DNA of 19,263 bases, taken from the NCBI GenBank assembly GCA_946626015.1, contig CAMOTT010000021.1, positions 1 to 19,263 of the forward strand, read 5' to 3'. The translations under genes were made by a program, and so were the position numbers. Position 1 is the stretch's first letter. Each line of letters opens with the position of its first letter. Positions 1-7,168 of this stretch are shown here, piece after piece. Below the pieces are notes generated by a model. That model made no database searches, was not told the DNA's origin, and saw only the letters and a list, made by a program, of their open reading frames with translations. The DNA comes from an uncultured Clostridia bacterium (GTDB lineage: Bacteria > Bacillota > Clostridia > Oscillospirales > Acutalibacteraceae).

Positions 1-1
1 T

Positions 2-40
2 CTTCCCGGGGAAACGTCGGCGGACGCAGCGAAAGACTAA
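2..40 (+). CDS. C-terminal tail of an upstream gene (partial)
   Basis: Frame 2 reads LPGETSADAAKD and then stops with TAA at 38-40, about 25 bases before a hairpin terminator. The position relative to the terminator makes this the likely end of a gene that begins left of the window. Twelve residues are too few to name a product. Frame 3 is open to 182 but runs through the terminator, so I did not prefer it. Confidence 0.35.
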   Translation, partial: LPGETSADAAKD

Positions 41-65
41 CGAACAAAATCCAACCGAAAACAAG

Positions 66-112
66 GGCGCAGGTTTTGCTGAAAAGCGGTACCTGTCGCC
101 TTTTTCTTTTTT
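66..112 (+). terminator. Rho-independent terminator of the upstream gene
   Basis: GGCG-CAGGT (66-74) pairs with ACCTG-T-CGCC (91-100), with one bulged base. A T-rich tract (TTTTTCTTTTTT) follows at 101-112. It separates the upstream gene from the promoter region of the large exported protein. Confidence 0.7.
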
Positions 113-158
113 ACGGAAAAGTCACTTTGTGAGTTTTGATATCTCAAAGGTTGTCCGG

Positions 159-277
159 TTGTGCAAACAGCACAAAGTTTAAACTAATATTGAATTTTAG
201 TTGACAAAAATTGCCAAAAATGATATTTTTATATAGAATGGGTTTGGTGTTTATTGTGTTTTGCGCAAACGACACAA
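159..277. promoter_or_regulatory. Promoter region with two related dyad elements
   Basis: Two 20-base elements match at 16 of 20 positions: TTGTGCAAACAGCACAAAGT (159-178) and TTGCGCAAACGACACAAAGC (261-280). The first contains a perfect 6-5-6 inverted repeat (TTGTGC/GCACAA). The second lies in a wider dyad, TTGTGT (254-259)/ACACAA (272-277). Between them are promoter-like sequences: TTGACA at 201-206 with TATTTT at 224-229 (17-base spacer), or TTGCCA at 211-216 with TAGAAT at 234-239 (17-base spacer). I infer binding sites for a dimeric regulator upstream and downstream of the start of transcription. Apart from the terminator at 66-112, I see nothing else in the gene-free stretch 41-343. Confidence 0.5.
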
Positions 278-343
278 AGCCCATAAACCTGTCAGCAGAG
301 CAAACCGATATGCTGATAAAACCATAAAATGAAAGGTGATATT

Positions 344-3300
344 ATGAAACTTTGCAAAAAGACGGTCAGCGTGGTCGTGGCCATGGTCATGCTTGCCGCG
401 ATGTTCGTCTTCATAGCCCCGTCGGTTATTATGCCGAAGGCCTATGGGGATTACGACATGAGCCGTTTTTCAAAATACTACTATATCAACGGCGCTTCAG
501 GCAGATATATTTCCGAGCTGGGCTTTTACTGGTCCTCCCAAAGCAATTCCGACGCGGAGAACAATCTGATAAACAATGGCTACACCCCCGTGGGCATAAA
601 CTTCAATGCCGGCGCCAGCAGCGCAAAATCCAAGTACGTCCATCTGGGCGTGAAATATACGTCAAACCCCACGGGCACCGTGACAGCTTTCCGCGTGGAG
701 GTCAATGGCAGCCATACCGATACCATTGACTCCGTCATAAACGGCAAGACCGTGACGTTTTTCAAGATCGGTTCCGGCTGCAACAGCGTTGTTCCCGCGG
801 TCATGGACGGCGCAGTTGACCTTAATCGAGGCGGCGGCGGAGATGATCTTCTGCTCTACTGCACCACCGATCCCGCCGCAGGTCTGCCTGTCACCGATAT
901 CGGTATGAGCAACAGCAAAAGCAGAGAGACCGCCTACAATGAGCTGATCAGCAACGGCTACACCCTGGCCACATACTTTGACAACACAACGGTCCCCGCC
1001 GACTGCAACAAGGGTCAGGACACTTTTGTTTCTTCAAGCGATTATATCTTCTTCGGCTACAAGAACACCGGGACTAATACTGACGTTACAACCGAGTGCA
1101 AAAGATTGGGCGAAACCTATAAAAAAGCGAAGGACGCCTATGAAAACGGCGGCGTCGGCTATACAAGCGCGGCTATGCGCACGGCTCTGGGCAACGCAGA
1201 AATAGTCCTTGCAGACTATTTTGAGGACAGCTATTCGACGATCTACTCGGCCGCGGCAATAAACTCCGTGAACAAGGCGCTCATGGAAGCCATGCCCGCA
1301 ATGTCTCCGGGCCAGGCATACAGCGTCAATATCAGCGCGGCCAATTACAGAAGATATTTCACCTTTACCCCCGCCGAAACCGGCGACTATGTTTTGTTCA
1401 CAACAGGCGAGGACGCCAAGCCTGATACCATGCTCCACATTCTGGACGTTGAGCCTTCCTACGGCGCTGATACAGGCTACAACAACAATCAGGCCGCGGG
1501 CACATACAACATCAAATACTATAACGATGACATTGTCACCATTCAGGCAAACGGCAACTATGTGGCAAGGGTCCTAGGACTGCACAACTACAAATCTTAC
1601 ATTGTGGCCAGACTTTCCGCCAACACTAAGTATTATATAGACTGCGGCCACTTTGCGGCCGGCGGTACCAGCTATGTTCAGATCCGCAAAGCGGTGGACG
1701 TCACCTTCAAGTCCGCGGGAGGCTCCGGAGACAAGACCCTCACGCTGCCCGCCGGCTACCCTACAATGAAGATGAATCAGGCCGGTGTGGAGAGGGAGGA
1801 TCACTCTCTGCTTGCCTGGTCGGATCAGGGCATGAGAGATATGCCGAAGAAATGCATGGCGGCGGATATCATTTCCGTACCCACCATGAACGCGACGTAT
1901 TACGCTCTCTGGTATCCCTTGATGCCCGAGCCTGTTGAGCTGAACACAGGCTCCGACTATGTGTCCAAAATGACCGAGGGCGGTCAGATAAACTATTGGC
2001 AGTTCACTCCGCAGATCACCGGCACATATGTGCTGTACAGCACCTCCGATTCGGATGCGGCCGCGTCCGCTGATCCCATCTTGCTGATATACAACGCCGC
2101 GGACTACCTGGCTGACGCCTCATATCTGCATTACAACGACGACGGCCTTGAGCTCCGCACACCCCTGGGCGGCAACACAGCCTCCGTCGGAAGGAACGCG
2201 GTAATAAAAGCCGTCCTTAACGCCGGCACAAAATACCTTGTGGGCGTAAAGACCTGTCATGACGGTTCCTCCTACGCCGGTTCAGGCGGCTGTATGGGCA
2301 ACATCAGCTTCCGCTTTGAGAGCGTCCCCACCGTCACCTTCAACGCCGACGGCGGCACAGCGCCCTCCCCGGATTCAAAAGAGGTCTATATCGGCAGAAG
2401 TTACGGAACTCTGCCCGTCACAGAAAAAACCGGCTGCACCTTCGACGGCTGGATGGGCCCGGCGAATTCAACCGCCTATATCATAAACGCCCCCGCCGAG
2501 CAGAGCGGCTCAAGCAACTCCGGCTCATTTACCGATATCAAGAAATGGAAGCTCGATCCCTCCTTCAAACCAGGTGAGTCCTACACTCTGGAGTTCGACG
2601 CCAAGGGCACCGGAGACATTGAGGCCTACTTCTACGGCGAACAGGGCTATCTGCAGGTGGCAAACGCCGTGAGCGGCGGCGGAGAGACAAGAAACAGCGC
2701 GGACGGCTACTTCCCCTTTGCGCTCAACTCATCCTACACACATTACACCGTGACATATACCCTGGGCTCCGTCGGTGACGGCGCGGTGGCCAGATACGTA
2801 CTGCTCCGCGTTCGCAACGGCAGCAGCGCCACCGTCAGGAACGTCAAAGTCTTACAGAACAAGTTCGTTTCCGACAGTACGGTAAGGATTCCCTTCGACC
2901 ATACCCTGACCGCAAAATGGACTGTAAACACCTATACCGTCACCTGGATAGCGGACGGCCAAAAGACAACCGTTCCGGTCAGATTCGGCGAAACCATCAC
3001 AAACCCCGCCGCCCCTGTCAAGGAGGGGTATACCTTCAAGGGCTGGACTCCGGAGGTGCCCCGCACAATGCCGGCCAACGACCTGACCTTTACCGCTGTG
3101 TTTGAAAAGAACGCGGTTCCCTCTGTCGGCATAGCGGGTTACACCGCCAACCTGACGGTGAACTTCAAGACCACAATGATCTTCCACTGTGAGGCAAGCG
3201 ATTTGCCGAAGGGCGCCCAGACGCACTGGTTCATCAACGGCAAGGATATGGGCACAGGTGAGACTTACACCGTTTCAAAGGCAAAGAGCAGCTTCTCGGT

Positions 3301-3445
3301 TCAGATCAAGGCGATAGATGAAGACGGAAACGTCGTCGCCGAAAGCGCGGTGGAGCAGGTCAAGGTAAAGACCGATATCTTCAGCGTGATCATAGCTTTC
3401 ATCAAAAATCTTTTCGGCGCTGAAGAAATAATCGACCAGAGGTAG
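344..3445 (+). CDS. Large exported multidomain surface protein with InlB-type repeats
   Basis: The start is ATG 344: AAAGGTGAT just upstream is a good ribosome binding site and would lie inside the coding sequence if ATG 329 were used. The 1033-residue protein begins with a signal peptide (lysines at 2-6, hydrophobic core about 10-27, possible cleavage after KAYG at 32-35). Then come two related beta-type repeats (about 50-125 and 181-243), a helical FIVAR-like segment (247-315), a PPC-like beta-sandwich (320-446), an InlB/Listeria-Bacteroides-type repeat (448-525) and a second PPC-like domain (528-660). A second InlB-type repeat (about 662-860) is split by a CBM-like domain, a third follows (863-923), and an Ig-like domain (924-1012) precedes the C-terminus. 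There is no LPXTG motif. The end, FSVIIAFIKNLFG, is an amphipathic helix. It probably acts in adhesion or glycan binding at the cell surface. The domain names are pattern-based, and no catalytic site was seen. Confidence 0.85.
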   Translation: MKLCKKTVSVVVAMVMLAAMFVFIAPSVIMPKAYGDYDMSRFSKYYYINGASGRYISELGFYWSSQSNSDAENNLINNGYTPVGINFNAGASSAKSKYVHLGVKYTSNPTGTVTAFRVEVNGSHTDTIDSVINGKTVTFFKIGSGCNSVVPAVMDGAVDLNRGGGGDDLLLYCTTDPAAGLPVTDIGMSNSKSRETAYNELISNGYTLATYFDNTTVPADCNKGQDTFVSSSDYIFFGYKNTGTNTDVTTECKRLGETYKKAKDAYENGGVGYTSAAMRTALGNAEIVLADYFEDSYSTIYSAAAINSVNKALMEAMPAMSPGQAYSVNISAANYRRYFTFTPAETGDYVLFTTGEDAKPDTMLHILDVEPSYGADTGYNNNQAAGTYNIKYYNDDIVTIQANGNYVARVLGLHNYKSYIVARLSANTKYYIDCGHFAAGGTSYVQIRKAVDVTFKSAGGSGDKTLTLPAGYPTMKMNQAGVEREDHSLLAWSDQGMRDMPKKCMAADIISVPTMNATYYALWYPLMPEPVELNTGSDYVSKMTEGGQINYWQFTPQITGTYVLYSTSDSDAAASADPILLIYNAADYLADASYLHYNDDGLELRTPLGGNTASVGRNAVIKAVLNAGTKYLVGVKTCHDGSSYAGSGGCMGNISFRFESVPTVTFNADGGTAPSPDSKEVYIGRSYGTLPVTEKTGCTFDGWMGPANSTAYIINAPAEQSGSSNSGSFTDIKKWKLDPSFKPGESYTLEFDAKGTGDIEAYFYGEQGYLQVANAVSGGGETRNSADGYFPFALNSSYTHYTVTYTLGSVGDGAVARYVLLRVRNGSSATVRNVKVLQNKFVSDSTVRIPFDHTLTAKWTVNTYTVTWIADGQKTTVPVRFGETITNPAAPVKEGYTFKGWTPEVPRTMPANDLTFTAVFEKNAVPSVGIAGYTANLTVNFKTTMIFHCEASDLPKGAQTHWFINGKDMGTGETYTVSKAKSSFSVQIKAIDEDGNVVAESAVEQVKVKTDIFSVIIAFIKNLFGAEEIIDQR

Positions 3446-3453
3446 CGGGCTTT

Positions 3454-3473
3454 ACCCGGAAGACGATCCGGGT
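3454..3473 (+). terminator. Hairpin after the exported-protein gene, weak terminator
   Basis: ACCCGGA (3454-3460) pairs perfectly with TCCGGGT (3467-3473) around a 6-base loop, 8 bases after the stop codon. No T-tract follows (CCATAAAAAT), so termination by this hairpin alone is uncertain. Confidence 0.4.
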
Positions 3474-3489
3474 CCATAAAAATAAATTG

Positions 3490-3518
3490 TTGACAAATCC
3501 CCGATTATGGTTTATAAT
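3490..3518 (+). promoter_or_regulatory. Consensus sigma-A promoter of the aspS T-box
   Basis: TTGACA (3490-3495) and TATAAT (3513-3518) are separated by 17 bases, a perfect match to the housekeeping consensus. Transcription should start near 3525, immediately before the T-box leader. So strong a promoter fits control by downstream transcription attenuation. Confidence 0.9.
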
Positions 3519-3524
3519 CCGAAC

Positions 3525-3776
3525 ATGAAGACTTGCCCCTTTCGGAAAGCCTGTCAGGGAGTGCGCGCCGCGACTGAAAGCGCGCTCAGGTGAGTAGTGG
3601 GCGCAGGAACACTTCGGGCAGCCGGTAAAACCGGTTGCAAGGGAACTGTAAATTTTATAAAAAAGAGGTTGCGCTTTTGCGCATCAATGCGGGTGGCACC
3701 GCGGGTAGCTTTGATACTCGTCCCGGGAATTGTTCATACACAGTTCCCGGGATTTTATATTTTTGGAGGCGTATTT
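3525..3776 (+). ncRNA. T-box riboswitch leader of aspS
   Basis: The antiterminator core GGGTGGCACCGCG (3691-3703) matches the T-box consensus that pairs with the uncharged tRNA CCA end. Flanking ATCAATGC (3683-3690) and GCTTTGAT (3708-3715) form its stem with one mismatch. Stem I is marked by the apical helix GAGTGCGC (3559-3566)/GCGCGCTC (3579-3586, one G-U pair). A Stem III-like hairpin, GCAGCCGGT (3618-3626)/ACCGGTTGC (3630-3638), and an A/T-rich linker ending AAAAAAGAGG follow, as is usual. Uncharged tRNA would favour the antiterminator and allow aspS expression. I could not place an unambiguous Asp codon in the specifier loop. The best internal loop, between GAAG/CTTC and GCCC/GGGC pairings, contains GAAC (3607-3610). 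Confidence 0.9.
3721..3756 (+). terminator. T-box attenuator terminator
   Basis: TCCCGGGAA (3721-3729) pairs perfectly with TTCCCGGGA (3744-3752), followed by TTTT and an AT-rich stretch. It sits directly after the antiterminator and is the regulated OFF state of the aspS leader. Confidence 0.9.
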
Positions 3777-5507
3777 ATGTACAGAACCCACTACTGTAAC
3801 GACATCAGAGTAGAACACATCGGTCAGGAGATAAGCCTTGCCGGCTGGGTGGATACCATCAGGGATCACGGCGGCGTTATCTTCCTCGATATCCGCGATT
3901 ACACGGGCATCACGCAGACGGTCATCCACGACGAGAGTATGCTCAAGGGCGTCAACAAGGAGGCTGTTATCTCCGTTAAGGGCGTTGTCACAAAGCGCGA
4001 CGAGGAGACCATAAACGAGAAGCTTGACACGGGTCTTGTGGAGCTTATGGTCAGCGAGCTGGAGATATTGGGCACCTGCCGCAACCAGCTCCCCTTTGAG
4101 ATCAACGACTCCAAGGCCACCCGTGAGGACGTGAGGCTCAAATACCGTTTCCTTGATCTGAGGAACCCGGAAATATATTCAAACATAGTCCTCCGCTCAA
4201 AGGTGATAAGCCACCTGCGCAGATGCATGGAGGATAAGGGCTTTATGGATATCCAGACCCCCATACTCACCGCTTCCTCCCCGGAGGGCGCCCGCGATTT
4301 CCTTGTGCCCAGCAGGAAGCACCCGGGCAAGTTTTACGCTCTGCCCCAGGCTCCCCAGCAGTTCAAGCAGCTGCTGATGGTTTCCGGCTTTGATAAATAT
4401 TATCAGATCGCTCCCTGCTTCCGTGATGAGGACGCAAGGCAGGACCGTTCCCCCGGCGAATTTTATCAGCTTGACTTTGAGATGGCCTTTGCCTCCCAGG
4501 AGGAGGTGCTTGAGGTCTGCGAGGACGTTATAAGCGACACCTTTCGCAAATTCTCCGACAAAAAGGTCTCCGCAACTCCCTTCCCGCGCATAACCTACGC
4601 AGACGCCATGCTCAAATACGGCTCGGACAAACCCGACCTCCGCAATCCCCTTGTGATCTGCGACCTGACCGAGTTCTTCAGCAAGGTGGAATTCCCCCTG
4701 TTCAAGGGCAAGCCGGTCAGGGGCATCGTGGCGGATTGCGCCGGTCAGCCCAGGAGCTTCTTTGAGCGTTCACTCAAGTTTGCCATGGGTATCGGCATGA
4801 AGGGCCTTGGCTACCTGACCCTCACCGAGGGCGTGTTCAAGGGTCCCATTGAGAAGTTCCTTTCCGACGAGCAGAAAAAGGAGATAATCGACATCACCGG
4901 CATGAAGGAAGGGGAGACCCTCTTCTTTATCTGCGACTCCATCCATATCGTCAACCGTTTCGCGGGTCAGATCAGAACATGGCTGGGCGAGACCCTTGGC
5001 ATAATCAATACAGACGCTTTTGAGTTCTGCTTTGTGGTGGATTTCCCCATGTATGAGATCGACGAGAGCACGGGAGACACCATATTCACCCACAACCCCT
5101 TCTCAATGCCCCAGGGCGGTCTGAAGGCGCTCACCGAAAAGAAGCCCACCGAGGTCTACGCTTACCAGTACGATCTGGTGTGCAACGGCGTTGAGCTGGC
5201 CTCCGGCGCGGTGAGGAACCACAGCCCGGAGATAATGAAGAAGGCCTTTGAGATCGCCGGCTATTCCGAGGAGGAGCTGGAAAAGAGGTTCAGCGCCCTT
5301 TACAACGCCTTCCACTACGGCGCTCCGCCCCACGCGGGTATGGCTCCCGGAATCGACAGGATGATAATGCTCCTTGCCGACGAGGACACCATCCGCGACG
5401 TTATCGCCTTCCCCCTCAACGGCAACGCGCAGGATCTTCTCCTGGGCGCCCCCGGAGAGGTCACGGAGCAGCAGCTGCTTGAGGCAAATATCAGCATAAG
5501 AGAATAA
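3777..5507 (+). CDS. aspS: Aspartyl-tRNA synthetase
   Basis: This class II synthetase activates aspartate and charges tRNA(Asp). If non-discriminating it also charges tRNA(Asn). ATG 3777 is chosen because GGAGG (3765-3769) lies 7 bases upstream. The longer frame from 3597 would run through the T-box RNA. The 576-residue protein has an N-terminal OB-fold anticodon-binding domain (about 18-100). The active-site region contains YALPQAPQQFKQLLM and motif 2 (FRDEDARQDRSPGEF, starting at 215). A GAD insertion domain typical of bacterial AspRS (about 290-410) and motif 3 (GMAPGIDRMIMLL, about 521-533) complete it. Length is close to the bacterial norm of about 590. It is transcribed alone under T-box control, with a terminator 16 bases downstream. 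The gatCAB operon nearby makes a non-discriminating role in Asn-tRNA formation possible but not shown. Confidence 0.97.
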   Translation: MYRTHYCNDIRVEHIGQEISLAGWVDTIRDHGGVIFLDIRDYTGITQTVIHDESMLKGVNKEAVISVKGVVTKRDEETINEKLDTGLVELMVSELEILGTCRNQLPFEINDSKATREDVRLKYRFLDLRNPEIYSNIVLRSKVISHLRRCMEDKGFMDIQTPILTASSPEGARDFLVPSRKHPGKFYALPQAPQQFKQLLMVSGFDKYYQIAPCFRDEDARQDRSPGEFYQLDFEMAFASQEEVLEVCEDVISDTFRKFSDKKVSATPFPRITYADAMLKYGSDKPDLRNPLVICDLTEFFSKVEFPLFKGKPVRGIVADCAGQPRSFFERSLKFAMGIGMKGLGYLTLTEGVFKGPIEKFLSDEQKKEIIDITGMKEGETLFFICDSIHIVNRFAGQIRTWLGETLGIINTDAFEFCFVVDFPMYEIDESTGDTIFTHNPFSMPQGGLKALTEKKPTEVYAYQYDLVCNGVELASGAVRNHSPEIMKKAFEIAGYSEEELEKRFSALYNAFHYGAPPHAGMAPGIDRMIMLLADEDTIRDVIAFPLNGNAQDLLLGAPGEVTEQQLLEANISIRE

Positions 5508-5522
5508 AAACAGCAAAGAGCG

Positions 5523-5564
5523 TCAGCCGCCGCCGGTGGATAGCCATCGGCAGCGGCTGATTTT
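5523..5564 (+). terminator. Rho-independent terminator of aspS
   Basis: TCAGCCGC (5523-5530) pairs with GCGGCTGA (5553-5560), and inner GCCGGTGG pairs with CCATCGGC with one G-U pair. TTTT follows. It lies between the convergent aspS and minus-strand HTH genes and has no clear T-tract for the minus strand. Confidence 0.85.
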
Positions 5565-5572
5565 ATGTCAGG

Positions 5573-5998
5573 TCAATCCAGTATATCCTGCCCGAAATCC
5601 TCCAGTTTTTCGTTGGTTTGTATCAGGGAAAGTTTATTGTTCAGGCAGAAGATGATAACGCTGTCCCGCGGCGAGCGGGGGTAAAGATCGGTGAGGTTGC
5701 AGACCTTGAGCAGTTTTCTTGTCTCCGGGACGGTCAGCCCCATGCCGAAGGCCAGCATCAGGATCTTGTTCCGTGAGGGATTTGTCCGCGTGCCGCTGAA
5801 GATCTGGTAGGCGTAATTTTTGTCGAGATTTGCCTTCCGGATGACCTCGCTTTTGTTCAGCGCCTTTTCACTGAGCAGAACTTCAAGGTACTCTGACACG
5901 GAGGAAAAATAAAGCTCCCCCACAGCCTCACTGAAAAATTCTTCGTATGTTTTTTTGGATTCCAGGATCTTCATCAGCTCATCGGTGGATTTATTCAT
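5573..5998 (-). CDS. XRE-type helix-turn-helix protein paired with a kinase gene
   Basis: The 141-residue protein has a central HTH-like region (about 36-97): SEYLEVLLSEKALNKSEVIRK is followed by a predicted recognition helix around NYAYQIFSG and by RNKILMLAFGMGLTVPETRKLL, the shape of XRE/Cro DNA-binding domains. The N-terminus is helical and charged. The C-terminal about 40 residues (DSVIIFCLNNKLSLIQTNEKL) resemble helices rather than a known ligand domain. ATG at 5998 has AGGAG six bases upstream. It is divergent from the kinase at 6094, with a 95-base shared upstream region. The pairing suggests that it is a target, partner or regulator of that kinase. This is inference, since no direct link is visible in the sequence. 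Confidence 0.8.
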   Translation of the reverse strand: MNKSTDELMKILESKKTYEEFFSEAVGELYFSSVSEYLEVLLSEKALNKSEVIRKANLDKNYAYQIFSGTRTNPSRNKILMLAFGMGLTVPETRKLLKVCNLTDLYPRSPRDSVIIFCLNNKLSLIQTNEKLEDFGQDILD

Positions 5999-6016
5999 GG
6001 TTTTCTCCTGTCAAAA

Positions 6017-6029
6017 ATTTTCTGAAAAT
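6017..6029. promoter_or_regulatory. Small perfect dyad in the HTH/kinase divergent region
   Basis: ATTTTC-T-GAAAAT is a 6-1-6 inverted repeat, 19 bases upstream of the HTH start codon. It could be an operator for the HTH protein. In such AT-rich DNA chance is a real alternative. I found no convincing -35/-10 pair for either divergent gene. Confidence 0.25.
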
Positions 6030-6093
6030 ATAACAATCAAGGTCTTTTTTATGATAAAATATTTCCGATACAAAATCAAGGGCGTGAAATCTT

Positions 6094-7089
6094 ATGTATG
6101 AAATAATCAAGGAGATAAATGACGATACCTGCCTTGCCATAAAGGACGCGCACCTTTATGTGCTCAAAAGGATCGATCCGGGGGACAGCAACATATACAA
6201 AAGCCTGACGCAGCTTAACAATCCCAACATTGCCGCACACTTCGGCTGCATTGCCATTGAGAATAAATTTTACGCTGTGGAGGACTACATACAGGGCTGC
6301 ACATTGGAGGAATATTGCAGGGCGAATTATCCCCTGAACACCGGGCGCATACGCGGGATAGCCGATGGTATCTGCAACGGGCTGCGGGATATACACCGCC
6401 TCGGGATAATCCACCGTGACATCACGCCCACAAATATAATCATAGATTCCGGCGGTACGCCGGTGATAATCGACTTTGGCATAAGCCGCAGATTTAAGCC
6501 GGACAAATCAAAGGACACCCGGATTCTCGGAACCCAAGGCTACGCCGCCCCGGAGCAGTACGGCTTTGCCCAGACAGGCGCACAGGCGGATATTTATTCC
6601 CTGGGCGTGCTGATAAATTATATGGCGACGCTTAAGACTCCGGACGAGGAGCTGCCGAAAAACGAGCTTTACGGAATAGTCAGAAAATGTATAGAGATCG
6701 ATCCTGTTTACAGGTACAAAAATATAGACGAGCTCTCAAATGCACTTAACGGCAGGAGCGCGGAGGCGTGGTTAAGAGCCATACCCGGATTCCGCCGGGG
6801 TAACGGCATAAATATGCTCATAGCTTCGTTTTATTATATGTCCGTAGCGGTAATAATAGCCGTAATAATCGGAATGGAAAAAAGCATCAAAGCGTTGGTG
6901 ATGGGGATTCTCTGGGTGATATTCAGTATGCTCCTGCCGGTACCTGTGCTCACAAATTACATGGACTGGATAAACAAACTGGAATTTACCAAAAGGCTGA
7001 CCAGCGGCGGCAGGCTGGCATTCCGAATCATAATAGCCTTTGCCCTTGAAATGATGTCGGTCGTTTTTATTATGCTGTCAGGCAGTTAA
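6094..7089 (+). CDS. Membrane-anchored Ser/Thr protein kinase (Hanks type)
   Basis: The 331-residue protein carries an N-terminal eukaryotic-like kinase domain and a C-terminal membrane part. Visible motifs are the candidate ATP-binding lysine in YVLKR (Lys25), the catalytic loop HRDITPTN (Asp109, Asn114), DFG at 127-129, the activation-segment end AAPEQYG (152-157), and ADIYSLG (165-171) with its conserved Asp166. No glycine-rich GxGxxG loop is seen near residues 1-20 and the usual alpha-C glutamate is not obvious, so ATP binding may be atypical. Three hydrophobic segments follow (about 239-260, 265-285, 306-328), with no extracellular PASTA or other sensor domain. The site AAGGGCG lies 9 bases before ATG 6094. 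It is divergent from the HTH gene and upstream of a membrane DUF4352-like gene, and may act in envelope or stress signalling with them. Confidence 0.9.
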   Translation: MYEIIKEINDDTCLAIKDAHLYVLKRIDPGDSNIYKSLTQLNNPNIAAHFGCIAIENKFYAVEDYIQGCTLEEYCRANYPLNTGRIRGIADGICNGLRDIHRLGIIHRDITPTNIIIDSGGTPVIIDFGISRRFKPDKSKDTRILGTQGYAAPEQYGFAQTGAQADIYSLGVLINYMATLKTPDEELPKNELYGIVRKCIEIDPVYRYKNIDELSNALNGRSAEAWLRAIPGFRRGNGINMLIASFYYMSVAVIIAVIIGMEKSIKALVMGILWVIFSMLLPVPVLTNYMDWINKLEFTKRLTSGGRLAFRIIIAFALEMMSVVFIMLSGS

Positions 7090-7090
7090 A

Positions 7091-7117
7091 AAGTGGTGTG
7101 CTGTCAGCACACCACTT
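7091..7117. repeat. Perfect 13-bp inverted repeat between kinase and DUF4352-like gene
   Basis: AAGTGGTGTGCTG (7091-7103) and CAGCACACCACTT (7105-7117) are exact reverse complements around one base. On the plus strand only TT follows the stem and then CCTG. On the minus strand the stem runs into TTTTTAACTG. It may terminate transcription after the kinase or act as an RNA processing or stability hairpin. The T-tract side fits a minus-strand transcript better. Confidence 0.7.
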
Positions 7118-7133
7118 CCTGTTCCCGTTACCA

Positions 7134-7139
7134 TATAAT
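7134..7139 (+). promoter_or_regulatory. Candidate -10 element for the DUF4352-like gene
   Basis: TATAAT lies 29 bases before ATG 7169, at a plausible distance. No matching -35 is found at 16-18 bases, where the arm of the 13-bp inverted repeat sits. If used, this promoter would need an activator or depend on the -10 alone. Confidence 0.35.
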
Positions 7140-7168
7140 GGAAACACAACAGAACAGGAGGAATTAAA

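Noticed and set aside
3597..3776. 60-codon N-terminal extension of AspRS
   Set aside because: It would translate the T-box antiterminator and terminator. ATG 3777 has a correctly spaced GGAGG and matches the usual AspRS start.
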